Assembly: GCA_018136815.1 (NCBI GenBank)
Contig: CM030935.1
Location: 1,546,204-1,610,203 of the forward strand
DNA from: Isochrysis galbana
Taxonomy: Eukaryota; Haptophyta; Isochrysidales; Isochrysidaceae
Direction of reading: 5' to 3'
Length of the DNA stretch: 64,000 nt
Shown: one piece after another, positions 21,901 through 29,924 of the stretch
Position numbering within the stretch: position 1 is the first letter of the stretch
How the letters are laid out: each line of letters starts with the position of its first letter
Notes under the pieces: generated by a model
The model's database searches: none
What the model saw: only the letters and a program-made list of their open reading frames with translations
What the model was told of the DNA's origin: nothing
Translations under genes and position numbers: made by a program

Positions 21901-21907
21901 ATCTTAA
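15953..21907 (+). CDS. PHIP/BRWD-like WD40-repeat and bromodomain protein
   Basis: A 1,984-aa single-exon chromatin-reader candidate. Residues 5-80 resemble the N-terminal LisH-like segment of the family (VYLLVLRLLEG). WD40 repeats start at FRGHLCAAYCVRF (about 250) and include NIKVWCVTSG, TVRVWTLSLG, TARVWSW and SVCRWNALSG (about 690). A charged low-complexity linker with basic clusters follows. At about 1119 the conserved YVPQVGDMVVYLRRAHEA marks the PHIP/BRWD cryptic Tudor region. FYSPWEIELCG (about 1606) and LDRGYYRHAAAVRHDAELC (about 1720) fit the tail insertion and bromodomain helices. The acetyl-lysine Asn is not obvious. In animals PHIP/BRWD bind modified histone H3 and act as CRL4 (DCAF) receptors; that role here is by analogy. 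Confidence 0.88.
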   Translation: MAAAEPEVYLLVLRLLEGSPCTGAFELLKKEAEHYGLLGEHVDWRGNRSAASYEEAARARGGLPPAGHLQALLSQLLVLSYTQQAEGIRNDAPPLTLLGCGSRSLVTVQETPVNSEQHGTRTAVARRLGDRSGAGFHGATPPPPSRHWDRQYRSFLPPVYEAASRSKTMVGTHPGRYLTAILASELGVRPQHLRCVHRPIKGLLGSNTRAGAPAVTDMPAATAGGTSMGPAYQPADEEVNGGRTRAITAFRGHLCAAYCVRFDATGRRILTGADDGNIKVWCVTSGLLQRTLRGHAAEVTDVLVSPNNKHVVSSSLDATVRVWTLSLGVPVAVLLHSSPVNAISFSPTFGDIAAPTGQASDSDATETGAAGDAGVEDAECLRGQPFLITVTADGATRLYDATDWDATPLVLSQSQAQCDAVAPIANASAGTSAGGLPPAEAMSAVVLLAASEGDGAGGGESDTSTPMATCCSVACSGLYACVGTTVAPYLHVWSLLSARRLFESSASERQMRARTADRVTSTKPAVLCPDALTGHRAEITYVAWSPCRHELLSGSRDGTARVWSWEGCPGAPRSLVLAPQASSVAIHAHALATHSGARPPAFWIDGVSWSCDGRLAFTAESLRKQTREEPCLSSCVRCWLVIPSGSAAIAGRASVLAIFAESASPTYVLSPYPHDPQMVVTGSNDGSVCRWNALSGSLCSRFTAPEPAASDENALAVEVFDGAFSPDGTIFAAINGSGVMWLSGMDGGATLGLDGSPYAQFFSSDFHTLVHDAQGNAHDVQFGCEPHRAPRLPICDERGAPHPTEYQRPPSHDPLVVEGYKAAQNALLRSSAALRMAEEDALKSTTRREGKGKGGGFTRGEERATGCSELGAARVGVAGSGSQPSPLHWGVARHAGLGRSSGNRSRRSLPAMDVALLSQPYEDDASSGSEWNGSPARHHAGRDRDPDGALALAFSDDGTDSDSQASYVDSDDGAHRRSRSRRASKRSRTALRLALAMEMAGSDDEATVARAAQRAARRARRPERKSHRRRTSTRRYAAESARSLPQNATRRRNLRRITESETEEEDDYLPLSSRQIVVQERAAARAAEAELAEAIAAAKEEAAISRAWLMRGSPERAEYVPQVGDMVVYLRRAHEAALAARPEAATFGESGSGTLDESRVIGSGEESMAASSSVKDEACGIVNGTASAEHTRPIVDNDAVQLALDPGAGAFDEYNVSRRDADIPLKDRESLRRLPPFIRHPNLPAVVRCVVRRVDIVVGHPARPLCDGAPVLHVTLGAYLSGAGSSLSDRPSIVKVASSSSTSATVEPQASTELEEWVVVVRGPSSGCPDFILLEEKYAHAQRQWQAATAGMLLRAQFLVECGARGAEYRWYRGIVASVRSTEDARTSSHENERTISPPSTAQKCGGATSIFRNDLDLFEALGVLWENEPDDIDAQWPPTSAYCKWEDTATPTATFKGLSAHEGHVKISSSQEGLAAPGDLSTLRIPQAHAGASSSSVLATTESDMPGQSQTMLRRSVNLSHTTHATEKSSNVSHPHRPITSANDGNVEGVASGNVEGQSQDVTSCSGPAPIAPHAAAPRSRVDVVHSCVSDAPDAAMGPEDADVDFYSPWEIELCGFPVFCPKGLPAETATKLRESLEELAKCSAAAPFRHRGPGSARLAAPWENVPSSAALATSSPAPAVGPYTADAASVSSSAGTSHTITANGHVCLPPIGIELILRRLDRGYYRHAAAVRHDAELCVASACADPESAMLAHAVAPALKAAASGQAWRPFYEAALGGFRRSVVTSANEAEAARREARVAAVAAEDEAEAAAEEREAEARRVHAGKGHAKAQAQQRDGQARTISDSDSELDDSIFARRRSRRRTDERSESCAGAASAGVNPQHSCQGEVGGSSRTSDRERRAAKRREVYVEEEWEEWPEEPGANSTLPSVPSRRLPAGFKIRLRLDHEAGEAILLHRELKMRIRPAGAATSSGTQGFDEEES

Positions 21908-22141
21908 ATTGATGGGGGGGGGGGAGGATGCTACCTTCCGGTGAAACGTCGCCGCGCATAAGTTTCATGTGATGAATCTCACATGTGCAGTCATGCTCAA
22001 GCCTTCCGGCGTTTATAGGATCGTTCACGTCACACATTCCACGTGGGTCTTGGATGTGTCGTACCCGTCACACGTCGATCATAAGTTCGAGCTCACCTTC
22101 AAACCAGGAACTAAGAATATACTACTAGTAGTACTCAGTTC
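21908..22141. other. Short intergenic spacer
   Basis: Begins with a G-run straight after the stop of the WD40-bromodomain gene and ends in a CTACTAGTAGTACTCAG palindromic patch just before the retroelement head at 22142. No gene seen. Confidence 0.5.
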
Positions 22142-22750
22142 AACTAAGTTTATACTTAGACGCGATGGAGCGCGCCGACGCGACTCCCCTCTCCTTCGGG
22201 CCCCCCGCCGAGGGCGCCCCCCCAGTGTCCATGGAGCAGCCGCTGTCGAAGCGGCCGCGTCCGCCCACTGAGGCCGAGCAGGTGTGTGCGACTCCGGTCG
22301 CGCCGCACGGCCCGTGGCCCCGGCCACACCACCCATGGCAGCCATGCTGGCCTCCCTCATGGGGAGCAGCAGGCTGCTGGCAACTTCCCAACAATGCCAG
22401 GCCTCAACAGCCACTCCTCCATTGGGCATGCCTTATGGCAGAGGCCCCTCTCGCCCTGGCAAGGGCTGCGCTGCTCCGGCAGCGCGGCCCGCGGCCGGGT
22501 GGCCCCTATGGGCACAACACACACCCCAATGCAACAAGCAGCAGACGTTCCAGGGGCATCCCCTCAGGCACACCTCACCACATGCACAACGCACACGCAC
22601 ACGCCCCCCCTGGGGGCAACAACAACGAGGCGCCTCCACCCCACAACCCCACTCACACAACACTGACCACAGTCACCCCGGCCCACGCCTCACAGGGCCA
22701 AGATTCCGATGAAGAAAACGACATCACAGACTCTGACGCCTCCTTCGACC

Positions 22751-22767
22751 TCTCATTCCATCAAGAC
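22751..22767 (+). repeat. 17-bp target-site duplication, left, copy 2
   Basis: TCTCATTCCATCAAGAC, repeated exactly at 23522-23538 on the other side of the inserted retroposon. Confidence 0.95.
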
Positions 22768-23521
22768 AACTAAGTTTATACTTGGTTGACCCATGGGGGG
22801 GCACGAGCCCCCCCCATCTCTCCACTCCTCCCCTGCCATGGGGGAGGAACCACCCATCCTCCTGGCACGCTTGATGGCTTGCCAGGAGGCCACAGCCCTA
22901 CTGACCCACTCCCTTCCCCACAGGCTCGCCCCATTCGCCCATCCTGGCCCCTCGTGACCTGCCCATGGCTCCAACCCCCCCCTCCCCCCCTGGTCGACAG
23001 GCAGACAGGTGCAGATTGGGGGCCCCAGAGGCTCAGGAGCGCCAGCGAGGGAGAGGCAGGGGAGGCCAGGGCCCAGCCCCAGTCTCCTCTGCCCCCAGAG
23101 CTGGCCTCCAGGAGCCTCCAGGGGTCGCCAGGGGCAGCTGGAGGCCTGCCGCAGGCGCGCCATCGCGCGTGCCGCAGGAGAGGGGAGAGAGAGCGCGGAG
23201 AAGGGGGTGGGCGGAGCGAGAGCTCCGCTCACCGAAAAATAGGTAAGTCCCGCACCTGTTTACAGGATAAGTCGGGGCTGAGACCGCCGCCCACTCGGAG
23301 ACACAGGAGGAAGGGGGGGAATGATCACCGGGGGGGGCGCGGGCCACCGGACCATATCTAAGCCCTTCACCCCTATCCCCCTAGTAGTGCACGGGGGGAG
23401 TCGCCTTATGGCGGGGGGAGAAGGGCCGGGGGAGTGGGGGTGTAGAAAGTTTCCTACGTGAGTAGAAAGTAGAGGGTCCACGGCCGCGTGTGCGGTGAGA
23501 CTATTAAAAGGTTTAATTAAA
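22768..23521 (+). mobile_element. Structured retroposon, copy 2 (full length)
   Basis: A 754-bp insertion bounded by perfect 17-bp duplications. It begins with the hairpin head AACTAAGT-TTAT-ACTTGGTT. A G7/C7 hairpin with an ACGA loop comes next (about 22794-22815), then the pair CCTCCTGGCA / TGCCAGGAGG (22857-22890). A box AATAGGTAAGT...CCTGTTTACAGG lies near 23238-23270. It ends with GTGAGACTATTAAAAGGTTTA plus a short AT tail. It is more than 90% alike to copy 3 by eye. No open frame looks real, and no pol III A/B boxes were recognised. Duplication length and tail point to target-primed retroposition, probably driven in trans. Confidence 0.9.
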
Positions 23522-23538
23522 TCTCATTCCATCAAGAC
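23522..23538 (+). repeat. 17-bp target-site duplication, right, copy 2
   Basis: Identical to 22751-22767. Confidence 0.95.
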
Positions 23539-24060
23539 GGAGACATCATCCTCCAAGACACCACGGCGTATGCCGCAATCGTCGAGCTACTTCTCGAACT
23601 CGAGGGCGTAGACCCCGAGCCGGACTTCTGGGCCCGCTCAGCGAGGGGCCCGTGGCACATAGCGATTAATGAAGATTGCGCGCAACAATTCCAGGCAAAA
23701 TATGGGGATCACACTATCATCCGCGTCCTAACCCAAGATATCCCCGTGCGCATCCGCATCGAATCCATCGACGAGAAAATCAACAAGAAAGGCACCTCCT
23801 CACGCAAGGCCCTCTACGAGGCGCTCCAGGATGTTGCAGCCCACATCGTGGTCGAAGCGGAAGGCCTCGCTCAAGCCTCAAAAATCACCTTGAGCGCACT
23901 CGTCAAAGCGGTAGAGTCGCAAGGCCTCACCTTCCTGAAGGGGAACCGTGAGCGCATGAAGCTCGAAGGTGAGTCGGATCGCAGGTTCTTGTTCATCTTG
24001 CGCATGGAGGGGGAGAGAGGGGGGGCGAATCGCACCATTTCTTGGCGAAGATTTTCGTAG

Positions 24061-24499
24061 CGTCAGGTAGCCCCCCCGGGAGGTTTTTTATTGGGCATCG
24101 CGCCACGGTCAAAAAATGCAGCCCAACCCTTACTAGTAGTTAAAAAGCCCCTGTTTGACCGCCCTAGGAGAGGAGGGAAACGGGCTCGCGCCAACCTTTC
24201 GTGGCAACGTTCTCCCGCGCTTCTAAAACCAAGCATCATTGACGAATTCATCAATGGGACATCTACCCAGGCCTAGGAGGGGCCCCATTTCGCCTCAGGA
24301 GGCCCCCTGGGGCCCTCCTGAGGCCCCTAGGGGCTCCCAATATAGCCATATGTGCTAAAAACGTCCCGATCGTCCGCCTCGCGGACTACGGAAGTACTAG
24401 GGTTAAACAGAGTGGCTTACATCACACTGCCCGAGCAGTCCCCAGTAGGTAGGCTCAGGCCAAAATATCCCGTTTTTTACCCCCATATATCCCGGGCAC
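24061..24499. repeat. GGGCGGTCAAACA-type terminal repeat (minus) and spacer
   Basis: Read on the minus strand, 24166 down to about 24079 starts TAGGGCGGTCAAACA, then GGCTTTTTAACTACTAGTA and ATTTTTTGACCGTG. It closely resembles 28287-28360. The rest (24170-24499) has no gene. It is punctuated by GGGGCCC-type palindromic patches (24285-24335) and ends in ATATCCC-rich sequence. Confidence 0.6.
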
Positions 24500-24516
24500 A
24501 TATCCTTTTTATATCC
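24500..24516 (+). repeat. 17-bp target-site duplication, left, copy 3
   Basis: ATATCCTTTTTATATCC, repeated exactly at 25268-25284. Confidence 0.95.
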
Positions 24517-25267
24517 AACTAAGTTTATACTTGGTTGCCCCATGGGGGGGCACGAGCCCCCCCCTCTCTCCACTCCTCCCCTGCCATGGGGGAGGAACCA
24601 CCCATCCTCCTGGCACGCCTGATGGCTTGCCAGGAGGCCACTGCCCTACTGACCCACTCCCTTCCCCACAGGCTCGCCCCATTCGCCCATCCTGGCCCCT
24701 CGTGGCCAGCCCATTGCTCCAACCCCCCCTCCCCCCCTGGTCGACAGGCAGACAGGTGCAGATTGGGGGCCCCAGAGGCTCAGGAGCGCCAGCGAGGGAG
24801 AGGCAGGGGAGACCAGGGCCCAGTCCCAGCCTCCTCTGCCCCCAGAGCTGGCCTCCATGAGCCTCCAGGGGTCGCCAGCAGGCAGCTGCAGGCCTGCCGC
24901 AGGCGCGCCATCGCGCGTGCCGCAGGAGAGGGGAGAGAGAGCGCGGAGAAGGGGGTGGGCGGAGCGAGAGCTCCGCTCACCGAAAAATAGGTAAGTCCCG
25001 CACCTGTTTACAGGATAAGTCGGGGCTGAGACCGCCGCCCACTCGGAGACACAGGAGGAAGGGGGGGAATGATCACCGGGGGGGGGCGCGGGCCACCGGA
25101 CCATATCTAAGCCCTTCACCCCTATCCCCCTAGTAGTGCACGGGGGGAGTCGCCTTATGGCGGGGGGAGAAGGGCCGGGGAAGTGGGGGTGTAGAAAGTT
25201 TCCTACGTGAGTAGAAAGTAGAGGGTCCACGGCCGCGTGTGCGGTGAGACTATTAAAAGGTTTATTT
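24517..25267 (+). mobile_element. Structured retroposon, copy 3 (full length)
   Basis: A 751-bp copy with the same head hairpin, internal hairpins and 3' end as copy 2. It is flanked by an independent 17-bp duplication in AT-rich DNA. The tails of the two copies differ only after GGTTTA (a few A/T bases), which marks the true 3' end of the family. The near identity of the two copies suggests recent activity. Confidence 0.92.
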
Positions 25268-25284
25268 ATATCCTTTTTATATCC
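25268..25284 (+). repeat. 17-bp target-site duplication, right, copy 3
   Basis: Identical to 24500-24516. Confidence 0.95.
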
Positions 25285-26163
25285 CGCGCGACCCCCCAAA
25301 TATCTTCGAAATATCCCGTTCTAATACGACATATATCTCGTTTATATCCCGTGCGGCCTCCCAAATATCTTCGAAATATCGGGTTCAAAATTACGTCTTT
25401 TACGTATACTAGTACGTATTATAAGCCGAGTACCCTAGCTTTAAGACATATCTTTGTACATAGCAATAGTGCTTACAATAAAGTACATAGTACTATGACA
25501 CACATTCATATTCACATTCACATTCATTGCTCATTGCCATTGCCCACGACGCTTGCTCGTGTTATAGCGCAACATGATGGAGGTTTGGATCTGGTCTGCA
25601 AGACTCAGGCCGTGGCTAATGGCCGACCCCTTCTTGTACAGGAGGGACTCGCCCGTGAGATCAACGTGGTCGTTCGCGCTGTCGCTCTCGCTTTCCGTGC
25701 TGCCCTCGCTCCTTTCGTCCTCGTCCTCGTGGTCCTTGTCCTTGTCCTCGTGGCGCTGGCATGCTGACCTGTGGGTGCGTGCGATCTGTAAACAAGTATT
25801 CACACTCACACTCTCCCATTTATTACTGAAACACCCCATTTCAGCTAATGGCTAATGGGGAGCAAGGGGGAGGGAGGGGGGCTCATGGGTTCGCGTTCGC
25901 GTTCGCGCCAACGCGCCAACCGCCAACAGCCCCCCCCCCTGTATTCGCCCCCCCCCCCTGTATTCGCCCTTGGGCGCCCCCACCCGCCCAAATATCCCGA
26001 GATATCCCGGATATCCCCCCAAATATCTTGTGGTATTTTGGACCACTGCAAATATCCCCGGGACTGTCTAGATATTTTGGCCTGAGCCTACCAGTAGGAT
26101 AAAATGGGAACGACTCCACCGAGTTTCATTTGACTGAAGTACTACTTTACTTTATTACTTTCC
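25285..26163. repeat. AAATATC/ATATCCC-rich intergenic DNA
   Basis: The segment CCCAAATATCTTCGAAATAT occurs twice (about 25297 and 25360). Related AAATATCC words recur at 25989-26060 and, before the retroposon, at 24464-24500. A CCTTGTCCTCGT simple repeat lies near 25720-25755, with C-runs at 25928-25965. Open frames here look compositional. The last 60 bases precede the ALG8 start. Confidence 0.55.
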
Positions 26164-28166
26164 ATGGAGGGAGTGCAGCCGGCGGGGGAAGTGGGGTGTG
26201 GGGTGGCGATGCTCTCGGCCGGCGCGCGCCGGTGCGCTTTGCTGTATGTGGCCGCCGCCGGGCTCAAGCTGCTGCTCCTTCCGGCGTACCGCTCGACCGA
26301 CTTCGAAGTGCATCGCAACTGGATGGCGATCACCTCCTCATTGCCGCTGCGCGAGTGGTACCTCGACAAGACCTCCCAATGGACACTCGACTACCCACCT
26401 CTCTTTGCGTGGTTCGAGAGGCTGCTTAGCTTCGGAGCGATGCTCGTCGAGCCCGCGATGCTCGTGGTCTCCGCGGCGCCGTATGAATCGGCCGCAACTG
26501 TCGCGTACCAGCGCGTCACCGTCATTTTCACCGACGTTGTCCTTCTGTTGGGTGTCTGGGCACAAGCAACCGCAGCCAAGCGGTGGGCCGAGGGGCCCCA
26601 GGTTTCACCGTCTCTACCTCTCGTGGCTCTAGCGTTTCTTGACGCGGGTCTATTATTAGTGGATCACATTCACTTTCAGGTGAGGCCGCTGCGCGAGTGC
26701 CCAGTCCTCCACATAACTTCTGGTTGCGTTGTGTTGCTCCTGCTCTATGTTGTCCCCTGATGCCCTATCCCCTGCGCCTGCCAATGCAATTGGGCTGTTC
26801 GCAGTACAACGGCTTCATGCTGGGGATCCTCCTGCTGTCAATAACGTGCCTCGCAATCGACCGCCCTCGAATCTCTGCGTTGCTCTTTGCCGTTTTACTA
26901 AATCTGAAGCATCTCTATCTGTCAGCAGCACCATTCTTCTTTGTCCACTTACTTGCTGGCTATGTGTTTAAGAATCACGCTTCAGCTCGCGACCGCGAGA
27001 TGGGTGGGACTGAGGCAGGAAGGTACATCCGAATGACAGCTCTGCATGGAGCTGCTGCCCGCCTGGTAGCTTTGGGCAGTGTGGTGGTCTGTGTCTTCGC
27101 AATCTCTCTCCTTCCGTTCGTCGCTCTAGGCCAGTTTTGGCAGCTCATCCGCAGGCTATTTCCATTCGGACGAGGACTTGTCCATGCTTATTGGGCACCC
27201 AATTCGTGGGCGTTGTATACTGCAGCAGATCGAGCCCTTGCTTTCATGTCGCGCGGTAACGGTAGGCTGTCGCACTTCATCGCGTCATTTGTTAGGACCG
27301 AGGCGACTGCCTCCCTTCGCGCGACTTCAGGGCTTGTAGGTGAAGCGCCTATGGCAGTGCTCCCGCAGGTGCGCCCAGGGCACACAGCGCTACTTGTCGT
27401 ACTCCTTCAGAGCCCTGTTCTCGTCGGAACGTGGGTCAATCCGAGCAGACGCGCGGCAGCGGCTGCTGTGGCGTACTGCTCCCTTGCTGCGTTTTTACTA
27501 GGTTGGCACGCACACGAAAAAGCAGTTTTGCCACCTCTTGTTATCGTTGCCGCTGCGGCCCCGGTTGACTTTGTCGGGGCTCAACTCCATGCGAGGCTGC
27601 TCCTGCTACTCTCCGCAGCTGGCCACTACGCCCAGCTCCCCCTACTGCATCGCCCAGCCGAGTATGTGCTCGCCCGCATCCTTCTGCTTTTATACCATGT
27701 TTGCGCGCGCATCGTGCTCAGCCAACGAATCGGCCAACTTGCCGAGGTTGCAGATCAAGGCCCGGATTGCGGAGACATGGAGCTGGACGGGCGGGAGATC
27801 TTTGGGCCAAAGACGGATAGGGTCAAGACGCCAGGACAGATGCGACGTGCAGTCGCTTTGCCCACCCTTCTGCGCTCTTACGAGGAGGCCTTCTTGATCG
27901 GCTTCTTTCCCCTCGAGCTATTCGTTTCAGTGGTCTATCCTTTTCTCCTCGGAGAGCGACTCTCCTTCCTCCCTCTGCTATGTACGTCCGTTTATTGTGC
28001 AGTCGGTGTCCACTATTGCACGTATTTGATGCTTTTGCTTTGGAAGCAACAGCGCCAATTGAGCGAGACGCACGCTTTTCCTCCTCGTGCAACATCATCA
28101 CCCACCCCCGCCATTGTGGGCCCTGGAACACCCCTACATGGCAACGACAAGGTGAAGATATCTTGA
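26164..28166 (+). CDS. ALG8: ALG8 dolichyl-P-Glc: Glc1Man9GlcNAc2-PP-dolichol glucosyltransferase
   Basis: An ER multi-pass glucosyltransferase (GT57) adding the second glucose to the lipid-linked oligosaccharide for N-glycosylation. There are two exons: 26164-26679 and 26805-28166. The intron starts GTGAGG and ends TTCGCAG, in phase 0, giving 625 aa. The splice joins DHIHFQ to YNGFMLGILLLS, the hallmark family motif. Exon 1 carries STDFEVHRNW (early luminal Asp) and LDYPPLFAWFE. Exon 2 carries RLFPFGRGLVHAYWAPNSWA and GWHAHEKAVLPP. The HAYWAPN form separates ALG8 from ALG6. Many hydrophobic helices follow. The Ser/Thr/Pro-rich C-terminal tail is slightly long. Strong assignment. Confidence 0.95.
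26680..26804 (+). other. ALG8 intron
   Basis: A 125-bp GT-AG intron. Reading through it destroys the conserved HFQYNGF motif, while splicing restores it in frame. Confidence 0.93.
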
Positions 28167-29448
28167 TGGCAGCTCAACTTTTTGGTGGGCGGGAAGGCAT
28201 CCTTTGCTGCAATGCTTCAACATGGTATGATGATGGAGACGTAGGAACGTAGGCACATGCGTAGCTGCCCTTGTTCATTGCTTGACTAGGGCGGTCAAAC
28301 ACGGCTTTTTAAGTACTAATATGGGGGTGGTCGACATTTTTGACCGTGAGCGGAAAGCCCCGGCGAAAGCGGGTCGGAGGTTCTCCCCGCCTTTTCAGAA
28401 TCCTCGTCCGAAAAGACGGTGCGAAGTCCCGTCGGACCCCCCCCCCTTGCACACGCTCTGGCAGAGCGCTCTGGCGGCTCACACGAGCCGAACTGGACGT
28501 CGCTCCCACTGAGAGATGTGTTTCTTTCACTTAAAAGGTGCCTAGACATTAATTAAATTAGGGGTCCGACGCCCCATATTGCCTATAAAGCAAATTTCAA
28601 ACCCTGGTGCCCCAGCGATGACGTCCGCGCATGCACATGCGCACCACACACGGCTCGCACACGGCCGATTCGGCCGTCAGAGGATGCTCCTTGACGGTCC
28701 CGACCCTCGCCCCGCAGGATTCGCTCTGGCTCGCGACTGACGAGGAGCTGGAGCACCAGGACGCCATGGCGCTCGACGCTGCTCGCTGGTCGACAAAAGT
28801 GCTTGTTGGCCGCTGGCGGGACAGGTGCGCTGCCGATCGCGCCCGCTCTGGCGCAGGTCGACCGAGCCCGTACCTACAATGCCTTTGCCGCCCCAAACGG
28901 CAGGTTCCCGACTCGTCTTTCGACGCTGTGAGGCAGGGAGAACAACACCTGCCGCAAATGCTCAACCAGGGCATCGATCGGCGGCAGGTGTTCTCTCTAT
29001 GTTTTCGTCGGCTCATCGACTTTTCACGTGCATCATAGGGCTGGTAGCAATCTAGATTATAATTTAAAGCTAGCTTGCAGCGTGCTTTGCGACGGCGCGA
29101 CGCGCGCGGCCGATCAGTACTGTGGAATTAATAGCTTTTTGTTTGACGTATAAAGGCTAAAGGGAGAATTTTTCTCCGCACGGAGGGCTCGAAAATTGGG
29201 CAGAAGGGCGAATTTCGAGCTCTTGACCGCCCGTTCTTTTGGCTACTAGTACTAGTAGATTCAACATGTAATAACGAGCCTCAGCCGGAGATCATAAACC
29301 CCAGCCGGAGACCATAAACAGCTACATTGTCATTGCCAAAGTTGCATTTGTCAATGCGATTGTTAATTGTCTAGGAACAAGTAATGGCACACACACTCAC
29401 TCTCATAAACATAGGGGATAGGCTACGACAGCTGCTTGGCGCCCCACA
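28167..29448. repeat. Intergenic with GGGCGGTCAA-type ends; possible decayed DNA element
   Basis: At 28287 TAGGGCGGTCAAACA begins a roughly 70-bp sequence resembling 24166-24079 (minus). Near 29243-29250 the motif TTGACCGCCC appears inverted. If these are the two ends, a roughly 960-bp non-coding element lies between, but the match at the right end is limited to about 10 bp. Nothing recognisable is encoded inside. The gap starts at 29449. Confidence 0.4.
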
Positions 29449-29548
29449 NNNNNNNNNNNNNNNNNNNNNNNNNNNNNNNNNNNNNNNNNNNNNNNNNNNN
29501 NNNNNNNNNNNNNNNNNNNNNNNNNNNNNNNNNNNNNNNNNNNNNNNN
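29449..29548. other. Assembly gap (100 N)
   Basis: An exactly 100-N block, so true size is unknown. It truncates the 5' part of the reductase-like gene. Confidence 0.99.
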
Positions 29549-29924
29549 GACCGAATTCTTCTCAGATGAGATCCGATCTGTGGTACATGTCAGTGATGTC
29601 TGCGAGGTGGTCGTGCGCCTTGTGCGACGCATTTCCATGGATAGCACGGGAGGGGTGATCGGAAGTATCGCCGGGGTGTATAACATGGGTGGTCCTCGCG
29701 GGGTGGCACGAGACGAAATTGCACGAGAAGTTGCCAAGTGGCGTGGCCACAATCCTTCTTCGATCAGGCCCGTCCATAGATTCAGTGAGGATCTACCTTT
29801 TGGGCCGTTGGGTGGTGTGCCTAGCCCGCCCGACATTACCATGGACAGCTCTCGTCTATCGAACTTGCTCGGGCTCGATTTCCGGGCGCTCGACCGTGCA
29901 GTGAGTACCAGCTTTCCTAGGTAG
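29549..29924 (+). CDS. RmlD/MAT2B-like NAD(P)-dependent reductase, C-terminal part
   Basis: About 125 residues after the gap match the C-terminus of the RmlD substrate-binding family (dTDP-4-dehydrorhamnose reductase; MAT2B in animals). FSDEIRSVVHVSDV corresponds to the family's FxDExRxPVxVxDL. GVYNMGGPRGVARDEIAREVAKW matches the G-x-Y-H-x-GG-P motif and following helix. PDITMDSSRLSNLLG is the usual closing P-x-D-x-S-L-D-x-S motif. It ends at a TAG at 29924. The Rossmann GxxGxxG and the YxxxK catalytic pair would lie in or before the gap. Whether it is a sugar reductase or a MAT regulatory subunit cannot be decided. Confidence 0.8.

Larger units (their letters stand above)
22142..24060 (+). 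mobile_element. Putative ORF-bearing element with the same hairpin head, interrupted by retroposon copy 2
   Basis: It starts with AACTAAGTTTATACTTAG, the same head as the 750-bp retroposons. An ATG follows at 22165 and opens a Pro/His/Ala-rich frame that ends acidic and Ser-rich (QDSDEENDITDSD) at 22773. Retroposon copy 2 is inserted at 22768. Beyond it (23522-24060) lies another coding-like stretch with globular character (GPWHIAINEDCAQQF, RIRIESIDEKIN, ALYEALQDVAAH). I recognise no domain. It could be the ORF1- or gag-like part of a larger partner element. No reverse transcriptase is visible, so the element is incomplete and broken. Confidence 0.5.

Noticed and set aside
22786-23361. 191-codon and other frames inside retroposon copies 2 and 3.
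   Set aside because: They differ between the two copies and follow GC-rich repeat sequence; the element looks non-coding.
28631-29038. Plus-strand frame of 135 codons between ALG8 and the gap.
   Set aside because: No domain or conserved motif and overlapping frames of similar length; no support as a gene.
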